DNA of 64,000 bases from Acidobacteriaceae bacterium. Lineage in GTDB: Bacteria > Acidobacteriota > Terriglobia > Terriglobales > Acidobacteriaceae. The notes beneath the pieces are model-generated. The model worked only from the letters and a program-made list of their open reading frames with translations. It was not told the origin of the DNA and made no database searches. The stretch is from the NCBI GenBank assembly GCA_003134855.1, contig PLCS01000009.1, forward strand, positions 18,327 to 82,326. Direction: 5' to 3'. The translations under genes and the position numbers were made by a program. This document shows positions 1 to 6,690 of this stretch, in pieces; within the stretch, counting starts at the first letter, position 1, and every line of letters starts with the position of its first letter.

Positions 1-50
1 AAGAGAATCAGGCCGGGTTTCAGCTCCTCTTTCTCGGTAAGAAACGCCAT
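1..50 (-). CDS. Start of an unidentified gene leaving the window on the left
   Basis: The first 16 codons read MAFLTEKEELKPGLIL from an ATG at 50, preceded by a perfect AGGAGG ribosome binding site four bases upstream, so the start is convincing. Too little protein is visible to assign a function. Some tyrosine-type site-specific integrases begin in a similar way, but that is only a resemblance of a few residues. Confidence 0.6.
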   Translation of the reverse strand, partial: MAFLTEKEELKPGLIL

Positions 51-196
51 GTTGCCTCCTGCTGTTTATTCCGTTCTGTGCAGTTTCCGTGCAGATTGTC
101 CGTGCAAGTCATTGATTCTTCGTGGCTGTGCAGGCTTTGTATAGAACATCATAACACAATATGTTCTTTATTTATAATTATTTATGATATAGTTCT

Positions 197-212
197 CATC
201 CTGAGCGGAGCG
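197..212. repeat. Short dispersed repeat CATCCTGAGCGGAGCG
   Basis: The 16-mer CATCCTGAGCGGAGCG occurs here and again at 895-910, in the same orientation, each in an intergenic stretch. The second copy continues into a GTCGAAAGCCTGCCCTGAGC-type string. The rest of 51-278 is AT-rich and shows no gene. Confidence 0.6.
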
Positions 213-278
213 CAGCCAGGGCGGTGAGCGCGGATGCGCCGGCCGGCAGTTCGAGAATGCCACGCCTGGAAATTGTTA

Positions 279-680
279 TCACTTGCCTGCCGGGGCCGCC
301 TTCTTGTGCTCCACGAAGATGTGTGCTTGATGACAGCTCACACACGTCTTGCCTTTCATGAATGGATCAGACTTCAGTTGTGCCACCTGATCGCTGTGAC
401 AGGTGTCGCATGTGCTCAACCCCGGCCTGCCCGCGAAGTCCGGTGCTGTTGTCTCGCCATGGCACACGGTACATTCGACACCGTTGGCGGCATGCGGGCT
501 GGCTTTCCATTGGTCATAGATCGCCTTGTGGCAGCTGGCACAGGTATCCCCGGCTGGAAGCAGCCGATGGTGAATATGCGTGGCTTGATCCTGCTGAGCA
601 ATGGCAGGTTGGACGGCAACAGCCAAAGCGAGAAAAACGAACAGGGTAAGACCGAACATGCGCGCACAGAAACTATTCAC
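279..680 (-). CDS. Small periplasmic tetrahaem cytochrome c
   Basis: A 133-residue protein with a signal peptide (hydrophobic residues 10-27, cleavage likely after AIA at 28) and four CXXCH haem-attachment motifs at residues 47-51, 70-74, 91-95 and 113-117, plus additional histidines (35, 37, 38, 63) that can serve as distal ligands. It resembles small multihaem electron carriers of the cytochrome c3/c7/NapC-soluble type and should act in the periplasm. The GTG start at 680 has a perfect AGGAGG seven bases upstream. No reductase or quinol oxidase gene is next to it, so its electron donor and acceptor are unknown. Confidence 0.85.
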   Translation of the reverse strand: MNSFCARMFGLTLFVFLALAVAVQPAIAQQDQATHIHHRLLPAGDTCASCHKAIYDQWKASPHAANGVECTVCHGETTAPDFAGRPGLSTCDTCHSDQVAQLKSDPFMKGKTCVSCHQAHIFVEHKKAAPAGK

Positions 681-770
681 GGACAGACCTCCTGAGTACG
701 GTATTCAAGTATCGAACCGGCGATGGCGGCAATCTGTGATACACATCACATCTCACCGGGAATGCTATCT

Positions 771-875
771 GGCAGGTGGCCCGCTCATCGACCCCGATGA
801 ATTGCTATGAGGAGTGCAAAGCTGTGCCCCGTTCATCGCGGCCCTATCGCGATGAGCGGGCGGGTGACGCCGGGT
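771..875 (+). repeat. Dispersed ~105-base repeat, copy 1 (GCCCGCTCATCG family)
   Basis: This stretch matches the reverse complement of 9702-9805 over about 105 bases with only a few differences, including the segment GAAGCTGTGCCCCGTTCATC or its near variant. A third, more diverged copy lies at 49776-49905 in the orientation of the 9.7-kb copy. It contains nested palindromic parts (GCTCATCG ... CGATGAGC). No coding potential is apparent. Confidence 0.8.
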
Positions 876-894
876 GCTCCAGGTTCGTCGCTGT

Positions 895-930
895 CATCCT
901 GAGCGGAGCGTAGCGGAGTCGAAAGCCTGC
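895..930. repeat. Second copy of CATCCTGAGCGGAGCG repeat
   Basis: The shared 16-mer is at 895-910, followed by TAGCGGAGTCGAAAGCCTGC. A rearranged relative of the same words occurs at 25660-25705 (TTTTCGACTCCCTTCGCTGC). This is a common type of intergenic repeat; no function can be read from it. Confidence 0.5.
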
Positions 931-1044
931 CCTGAGCAACGTCGAAGGGGATCTGCTTCTTGAAACTTTTGCGCCTAACCTGGGAATCCACGAACCCTGA
1001 AAGACGCAGTGGATTGTATTGACACCTGCATACGGAATGTCCGC

Positions 1045-1155
1045 AAAAATGCGCCGGAGGCGCAAAGTTGGTTAGCCCCGCGCTTCAGCGTGGGGAAAAG
1101 GGATTCCACGAGTTCGTTCTGGAGTCCCGTAGGGACGGCGCAAGGACATAGTTTA
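1045..1155 (-). repeat. Three-palindrome intergenic repeat, copy 1
   Basis: Three imperfect palindromes in a row, TGCGCCGGAGGCGCA, CCCCGCGCTTCAGCGTGGGG and GTCCCGTAGGGACGGCG, are the reverse complement of the unit at 28972-29080 and 57733-57835. The order and spacing of the palindromes are kept in all three copies, which suggests that the unit moves or is maintained as a whole. The remainder of 930-1448 has further small hairpins (for example GCGCGACGAAGTCGCGC near 1250) but no gene. Confidence 0.75.
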
Positions 1156-1448
1156 TGCAGGAACCAACAGCCCCTGAGGGATGGTTCTCGGCATTTTCGA
1201 CTTTCACCACAGGCTGTAAAAGCCCATCCACCCACTCCCCAAAATCAACCAGCGCGACGAAGTCGCGCTCGTGGCCAGGATGAAGATGCAGGATTCAGTC
1301 CATGAGGCGATTCGCGTTAGCTGAGGCCACAATGGCGTTTGTCTGGACTGATCAGGCTTTTAGTGAGTAAACAGCGCTGAATGAGCGCATTGGGCTGTTG
1401 GCGTTGATCGAGACCCGCAGCTGGTAGCAGGGTCGAACGCATCTAGCT

Positions 1449-2600
1449 CTACCAATCGAAGGGGAACGACGTTTTCCCCAAGATCAAATCGAAAACGGGC
1501 TTGAAGATTCCATCGCCGTTGGAGCTGTTTGTCATGATGAGGAGACCGTCGCCATCGCTGAAGCATAGGCCCTGATGCCGCCATCCGTCATCATATCCGC
1601 CTTTGAAGAAGACATTTCCATAGGGAGAGGAGTATAGTCCCCAACCCAGACCGGCACTCAATTTAATCGCGTCGTGTGCGGTCGTGGTCTCAGGGGCGAG
1701 CGACGGAAACTGGTGCGTGGAGTGGATCTTCACCTGGGGCTTAAACATCTCTGCTGTAGTTTTTGGGTTCAGGACTTGGTTGCGCATGACCGCGCTCAAA
1801 AAGGTTGCGTAATCGTGCAGCGTTGTCTGCATGGAGCCGGCGGCGCCCGGCTTGGAACGCTTTTGCGGTCCGAGTGATTGCCCATGTTCGTTATATCCGT
1901 TGGCAAAGTCGCTCTCGAACCGTGGCTCCCAAACCATGCTGGTGCGCGTCATCCCCAAAGGACCGAATAGATCTTCTTGCATCAGAGCAGTCAGAGATTT
2001 TCCGGTCACAGTCTCGACGACGAGTTGCGCAAGCTGGAATCCCTCACCACTGTAAGCGTAGCGCGTGCCCGGTTCGAAGTGAATCTTGAGCTTATGGTCG
2101 TCCTCGAACCACCGCCAATTGGGAAAGCCGCTGGTATGGCTCAGCAGAGTTCGCAGGGTAAGTTTCTTGTACCGGTCGTCGCCACTGAGGTCCGTATATT
2201 TCTCATACTCGGGAAGGGGCTTTGGTAGGTATCGCTGGATGGGCAAATCGAGATCGAGGACGCCATTCTGCACCAGACGCATGACCACAGTCGCAAAGGC
2301 AGCCTTGCTCATCGAGGCAGCGGGCATTACTGAGTCCTGCGTAAGAGTCAAGCCTTTCTCGGTATCGCTCTGGCCATAGGCTTTGAGGTAGGAGATTTTG
2401 CCATTGTGAAAGACCGCGATGCCTACGCCGGTGACGTTGGCATCCTTCATGAGTCGTGCCACCGTCGCGTCGATTTCTGTGGAAGTCAGACTACTGCCGT
2501 CAGGGCGCAGAATGGCTGTCGGAGCCAAGGGTTGCTGCGCTGGCGCGGACGAGAATCCGAGCAAGAAGACTATTGCTGCCAGAGTGCTCGGTTGGATCAT
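1449..2600 (-). CDS. Secreted serine hydrolase of the beta-lactamase/penicillin-binding protein class C family
   Basis: 383 residues from an ATG at 2600 with GGAGG five bases upstream; a longer frame exists but this start gives a clear signal peptide (residues 1-21, ending PAQ). The class C serine hydrolase catalytic elements are visible: S96-M-S-K99 (nucleophile and general base), Y183-S-G in place of the usual Y-x-N, and H342-Q-G344 near the C-terminus. Members are esterases, DD-peptidases or beta-lactamase-like hydrolases, so the substrate cannot be named. It stands alone, between two dispersed repeats, and its HQG third motif is more typical of esterase-like members than of true AmpC (KTG). 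Confidence 0.88.
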   Translation of the reverse strand: MIQPSTLAAIVFLLGFSSAPAQQPLAPTAILRPDGSSLTSTEIDATVARLMKDANVTGVGIAVFHNGKISYLKAYGQSDTEKGLTLTQDSVMPAASMSKAAFATVVMRLVQNGVLDLDLPIQRYLPKPLPEYEKYTDLSGDDRYKKLTLRTLLSHTSGFPNWRWFEDDHKLKIHFEPGTRYAYSGEGFQLAQLVVETVTGKSLTALMQEDLFGPLGMTRTSMVWEPRFESDFANGYNEHGQSLGPQKRSKPGAAGSMQTTLHDYATFLSAVMRNQVLNPKTTAEMFKPQVKIHSTHQFPSLAPETTTAHDAIKLSAGLGWGLYSSPYGNVFFKGGYDDGWRHQGLCFSDGDGLLIMTNSSNGDGIFKPVFDLILGKTSFPFDW

Positions 2601-2775
2601 TGTTCCTCCATCCCGAACATACACACCCTGCCCGAGTCTAGAAGCTAATACGAGAGTAGTCGCGAAATCGTTCAATAATTGTTTGGGTTCGAAAACGGAC
2701 AACAAAATCAGATTGACCAACGATTTTAATGCCCGTGAACGCCCATGTCGCCAAGAGGGACCCTCACTTCGTGGT

Positions 2776-2975
2776 AAATCGCCAATGCACTCAAATGCAC
2801 TCATTGGTAGCAGATCGGTCCCGCAAAGTCGGCAAGCGTTCACCGATGTTTACAGCCGATTTGCAAATCTGAATGTCGGTTGGCCGGGCGCCCCAGGTCT
2901 CGATTGAAACCTGGAGCGTCCGGCCGTTCCATCCCGCGACCCGAAATAGCATCGCATCAAGCAACGTTTCTGTCC
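2776..2975 (+). repeat. ~180-base inverted repeat, left copy
   Basis: Matches the reverse complement of 9430-9603 almost base for base (shared words include GTTCACCGATGTTTACAGCC and GAATGTCGGTTGGCCGGGCG). The left copy differs by a 10-base internal duplication (AATGCACTCA at 2784-2803). It includes the palindrome CCCAGGTCTCGATTGAAACC (2901-2923) of the REP-like family described at 11056. The stretch 2601-2976 has no other content. Confidence 0.85.
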
Positions 2976-2976
2976 C

Positions 2977-3345
2977 CTATTCCCCGTTCTCTGTTTCCTC
3001 GTCTTCTTCTTTTCCCTGCCACTGCGGCTCCGCCGACAACCGCTCAGCCAGGCTCAGCCCGCGCCGCTTCTTCACCGGCTCCGGGATTGGCTTCTTGCGC
3101 TCCGCAAGCCCAAACAGCACCTTGGCGCTGTTCAGGTCTCCTTTGAGCGCCTTACCCTCCAGCATATCGGCAAGTTGCTCCGAAATCCGGCCCACCCGCC
3201 TGTCCGCCGCCTGTCGCAGTTGCTCCGCTCCGTCCTTGCGCGACTTGCTTCTCCGGCGCGCCCGTTGAACTACCTTGTCTTTGGTAGTCCTGCCTGTTGT
3301 TCTGCTCGCATTCTCTGTCCTCAACGTCTGCTGTGTTGCAGCCAT
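2977..3345 (-). CDS. Small, very charged hypothetical protein
   Basis: 122 residues from an ATG at 3345 preceded by GGCGGAAAG. The protein is rich in Lys, Arg, Glu and Gln; the first 50 residues are basic and low in complexity, the middle (about 55-95, with the string LEGKALKGDLNSAKVLFGL) is predicted helical, and the tail is acidic. The helical part looks like the short hypothetical proteins often seen near mobile DNA. No enzymatic motif is seen. It lies just inside the inverted repeat and upstream of the MmyA-like gene. Confidence 0.5.
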   Translation of the reverse strand: MAATQQTLRTENASRTTGRTTKDKVVQRARRRSKSRKDGAEQLRQAADRRVGRISEQLADMLEGKALKGDLNSAKVLFGLAERKKPIPEPVKKRRGLSLAERLSAEPQWQGKEEDEETENGE

Positions 3346-3618
3346 CTTTCCGCCATTCCCGGCCAACGCTCCACGGACCTTCATGTCCGCAGAAAAGGAG
3401 CATATGCGCCAACTCCGCTCCGGAATTGCCGCACAACGCATTGTCAGGATTTTGTCTTAGGCATTCTAAGAATCCGGTGCCCTCGTCTCCCCTGCGCACG
3501 CGCGCCGCGGAGATGGCCTAAACAAGATCAGGAAGGCCCTCTCCCGCCTTCCGCCCTCGTCTCATTTGTGTGTCTGCCATAAGCGTACCGGAAAACCAGG
3601 CAATTTTCTGCAAACTAT

Positions 3619-4017
3619 TCAAGTCCGTGACCCCTGATCCCTGATCCCTGACCCCTGATCCCTGATCTCTGATTTAACTCCCAGCAAGCTCGCCCAAAGC
3701 CGCTTTTCCGCCAGATCGTCCAGCGTCTTCCCCCCAATCGGGACAATCCCGTACAACACCTTGCAGTCCATCGCCTCCGCCATGCGCGACATCGACTTCA
3801 AGCTGATCGTATTCTTCGGCTCCCTTGCCTCAAGGTCAAAGATGATCGAACGGTTCACCCCCATCTTCTCCGCGATCTCCGCCACCGGAATATGCAGCGC
3901 ATGACGCACTGCCCGCAGCAGTCCATTGGTTGGATTCTTATCCCTCCCTGCCTGCCGGTAAGGCCGCATCTCCACATCCAGCCTCTTCCGCGCCAACTTC
4001 CGTTCCCTCTCCCGCAT
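3619..4017 (-). CDS. MmyA-like XRE-family helix-turn-helix protein
   Basis: 132 residues with one XRE-type helix-turn-helix at about 31-66 (GLLRAVRHALHIPVAEIAEK onward) followed by the conserved stretch SLKSMSRMAEAMDCKVLYGI (72-91). This order of HTH, then a helix ending in ALDC.LVY.LVP, is the hallmark of mobile mystery protein A, which normally sits beside a Fic-type partner (protein B). No partner is present here. The last ~17 residues (SEIRDQGSGIRDQGSRT) are translated from an invading heptamer repeat. The 201-residue protein at 25909 is a second member. Confidence 0.7.
   Translation of the reverse strand: MRERERKLARKRLDVEMRPYRQAGRDKNPTNGLLRAVRHALHIPVAEIAEKMGVNRSIIFDLEAREPKNTISLKSMSRMAEAMDCKVLYGIVPIGGKTLDDLAEKRLWASLLGVKSEIRDQGSGIRDQGSRT
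3622..3673. repeat. Heptameric tandem repeat TGAYCCC (about 7 copies)
   Basis: The units read TGACCCC, TGATCCC, TGATCCC, TGACCCC, TGATCCC, TGATCTC, TGATTTA. The array overlaps the 3-prime end of the MmyA-like gene, so it is translated as alternating RDQGSGI-type residues. The same heptamer, on the opposite strand, is found just after the stop codons at 10993, 26519 and 56268. Confidence 0.9.
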
Positions 4018-4042
4018 CGCCCACCCCCGGATCGATCCCCCA

Positions 4043-4178
4043 ACTCACTGACCACTGACCCCTGACAACTGACAACTGAGAACTGACAACTGAGAACTGA
4101 CAACTGACAACTGAGAACTGAGAACTGAGAACTGACAACTGAGAACTGACAACTGAGAACTGAGAACTGTCTTCAAGG
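4043..4178. repeat. Long heptameric tandem repeat CTGACAA/CTGAGAA (about 17 copies)
   Basis: An uninterrupted array of 7-base units in two main versions, CTGACAA and CTGAGAA, in irregular order, starting with CTGACCA and CTGACCC, which link it to the TGAYCCC family at 3622. There are no spacers, so it is not a CRISPR. A shorter array of the same family is at 25489-25531. It resembles the short tandemly repeated repetitive sequences known from cyanobacteria. Confidence 0.92.
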
Positions 4179-4462
4179 TAGCCAAAACGACACAAATTAT
4201 GCGCAAAAACAGCCAAAAATGCGCCAAAAAACGACCAAAAACAGCCATTTTTCAATGTTTTTGTCGGGTTATAAACGGACATTCCTGCAAAATCGCTACT
4301 GTTCTATGCGGACATTCTTGCCAGGCGGACGTGCCTTCTTCAATTCGTAGCCTTATAACCGGACAAAACGCCGTTTTTTGTCGGCCTGTAGGCCCACACA
4401 GAAACACAGTGCGGCGCAATTCGCACAAGGGATTGCCGGGGCTCGGAAGACTTCCCTCCAGC
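4179..4462. other. AT-rich intergenic stretch with a repeated GGACATTC word
   Basis: Contains three related words on the plus strand, ACGGACATTCCTGC (4273), GCGGACATTCTTGCC (4309) and ACCGGACAAAACGCC (4355), separated by about 35-45 bases. These may be operator-like or remnants of a repeat; no gene is seen on either strand. Confidence 0.35.
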
Positions 4463-6277
4463 CTATCGCGAAACGGCAGATTTCTGTGCAACGATCCACG
4501 CATCGATCCGTTCGCTCAGCACATCCAGCGGCAGGGCGCCTGTGTCCAGCACCTGATCGTGGAAGGCGCGCAGGTCGAAGTTATTGCCCAGAGCGGACTT
4601 GGCCCGTTCGCGCAGTTCCAGGATTTTGAGCTGCCCGATCTTGTAAGCCAGCGCCTGGCTGGGCCACGCGATATAGCGGTCCACCTCGGCCTGGATGCTG
4701 GTCTCGTCGATATTCGAGTGCTCGTGGAAGTAATCGACCATTTGCTGGCGGCTCCAGTGCTGCGAGTGGACGCCGGTATCGACCACCAGCCGGATCGCCC
4801 GCCAGATGTCGGCCTCCAGGCGGCCATAATCCGAGTAGGGGTCCTGGTAAAAGCCCACATCCTTGCCCAGCCGCTCGGAGTACAGCCCCCATCCCTCGAT
4901 GTAAGCCGTATAGTGCTGATGCTTGCGGAAGGTGGGCACGCCGGTAAGTTCCTGAGCAATGGAGATTTGCAGATGATGGCCGGGAAGTCCCTCGTGATAG
5001 GCGATGGCCTCGACCGCGTAGAGATTGCGGCTGGCGGCGTTGTAGGTATCGATGCGCAGACGGCCGGGGCGGCTGCCGTCGGGCGTGCCGGCCTCGTAGT
5101 AGGCGGGCGCGGAGGTCTTTTCCAGGTACTCGGGGACCGCGTCCACCTCAAAGGGCGCCTTGGGCAGCCGGCCAAAGTACTTGGGCAACTGCGCCTGCAT
5201 GGGGCCAAGATAGCCGCGATAGGCGGCCAGCAGCGCCTCGGGCGAAGCCGGATGCACCTTGGGATTGGTCTTGAGGCTGGCGCGGAAGCTGGGCAGATCG
5301 GCAAAGCCGAGCTTCTGCGCGATGGCCAGCATCTGGGCCTCGTCGCGCTTGACTTCGTCGAGGCCGATCTGGTGAATCTGGGCGGCGGTCAGATCGGTGG
5401 TGGTGGTGCGGCGAATGCTGAAAGCATAGTACTTAGCGCCATCGGGCAGCGCGGAGATGCCCGGCTCGGCGCGTCCGGCGGGAATGTAGCTGACCTCGAG
5501 GAAGCGGGCGAAGCGCTTGTAGGCGGGCAGCACTTCCTTGCCGATGGCGTCGAGCATTTCGGCCTTGATGCGCTCCCGCTCGGCGGGCTTGACGCTGGCC
5601 GGAAAGCTCTTCAGCGGCAGCGCCAGCGGCGAGTCTTCGGGTTTTTCGTTGGCCAGCTCCTTGACCTGATCGAGCGCCTTTTCAAGCAGATAGCGCGGCG
5701 GCACGCGACCAGCCTCCATGCCGATGGACAGATTCGTCGTCACCTGCTCAAAGGCTTTGGGAAGTGCGTGCAGGCGGGCGATCCAGTCGTCGTAGTCCTT
5801 CGAGGTGGCAAAGCTAAGTTGAGCCACCAGTTGAGGATAAGTGGTGTGGATGCCGCTCATCTGGTTCAGCGGCATCTCCCACTCCTTGAAGGCCGCCGCC
5901 TCGGAATCGTCGGCAAATTGGCGCAGCAGCAGATCGCGGCTGATCTTCTCCTGGTCCGTAAAGCCTGTAGGATCAATGGCGGCCAGCTTCATGAGGAACT
6001 CCTCCTCACGCGCCAGCCAGGCGTTCTCCGCCTTGACCGAGTAGTCGCTGATGCGGTCGTTGTAGCGCGTATCGCCCAGCACGGAGGCATACTCCGGCGA
6101 GCGCTCCATCGTGGCCTGCCAGTACTCCTCGAAGAGCGCGTTGAGGGCCTTGCGGCGGTCTTCCAGCGGAGCGGCAGTAAGTGCCAGGCCTGACAGGGTT
6201 TGCGCGCGCATTTTCGGGAGATACGCAAGCAGAAGAAAGGCGGCGACGGCGACAACGGGCAACAGGAATCTTCTCAA
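4463..6277 (-). CDS. Secreted DUF885-family protein (probable metallopeptidase-like enzyme)
   Basis: About 604 residues. The frame extends further upstream, but a TTG at 6277 with GAGGA eight bases before it gives a normal start directly before a signal sequence (hydrophobic run LLPVVAVAAFLLLAYL, then AQ). The family motif is YHEGLPGHHLQ near residue 425, followed by the conserved tyrosine- and glycine-rich string YIEGWGLYSERLGKD. DUF885 proteins are full-length secreted proteins of this size and are thought to be zinc hydrolases from their HE-x-x-P-GH pattern; the substrate is unknown. No partner gene is adjacent. Confidence 0.85.
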   Translation of the reverse strand: MRRFLLPVVAVAAFLLLAYLPKMRAQTLSGLALTAAPLEDRRKALNALFEEYWQATMERSPEYASVLGDTRYNDRISDYSVKAENAWLAREEEFLMKLAAIDPTGFTDQEKISRDLLLRQFADDSEAAAFKEWEMPLNQMSGIHTTYPQLVAQLSFATSKDYDDWIARLHALPKAFEQVTTNLSIGMEAGRVPPRYLLEKALDQVKELANEKPEDSPLALPLKSFPASVKPAERERIKAEMLDAIGKEVLPAYKRFARFLEVSYIPAGRAEPGISALPDGAKYYAFSIRRTTTTDLTAAQIHQIGLDEVKRDEAQMLAIAQKLGFADLPSFRASLKTNPKVHPASPEALLAAYRGYLGPMQAQLPKYFGRLPKAPFEVDAVPEYLEKTSAPAYYEAGTPDGSRPGRLRIDTYNAASRNLYAVEAIAYHEGLPGHHLQISIAQELTGVPTFRKHQHYTAYIEGWGLYSERLGKDVGFYQDPYSDYGRLEADIWRAIRLVVDTGVHSQHWSRQQMVDYFHEHSNIDETSIQAEVDRYIAWPSQALAYKIGQLKILELRERAKSALGNNFDLRAFHDQVLDTGALPLDVLSERIDAWIVAQKSAVSR

Positions 6278-6690
6278 GGGAGGGGTCCTCAGTTTGAAAT
6301 AAAGGGGCAAAAACACCTTCAATTTGAGTGTAGAAGATTGCGCCCATCCATCTGAATCGTTGACCGGCCCAAACCCGGGGGTTGCCGCATTCCACTTCAT
6401 AAGCCGCCGCAGAATTTCATCAGGACATCCGGAAAGCGCTGATGATAGCTTTTATACGAATGCTTGTATTCTGTCTCGGCCTCAAGTCCTGCGTATGCTC
6501 ATCTTTATAAGTTTTGGGAAAATAATACATCTATAGAGACATTCGCGCATCCTAGATTAGCGTAAGTTAGGAGCAGTTTGCCTACCTTCTGGTATCCGAG
6601 TTCCTCGATTGTTGATTTACGCCATTATGTATGGGCTTTATGGTTGCCGCTCGCTTCGCGCCTGAAGCAATCTCGAAAGGAGAAGCAAGC
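6278..6690. other. AT-rich intergenic region between divergent genes
   Basis: Separates the DUF885 gene (minus) from the large secreted protein (plus). The DNA from 6430 to 6560 is clearly AT-richer than its surroundings and probably holds promoters for both, but no confident -35/-10 pair can be picked. No gene is seen. Confidence 0.4.

Noticed and set aside
4043-4178. CRISPR array
   Set aside because: The repeat unit is only seven bases and there are no spacers; no cas genes are in the window.
4199-6193. A 664-codon plus-strand frame opposite the DUF885 gene
   Set aside because: It is the antisense shadow of a real gene with family motifs on the minus strand; the translation is low in complexity and has no motif or ribosome binding site.
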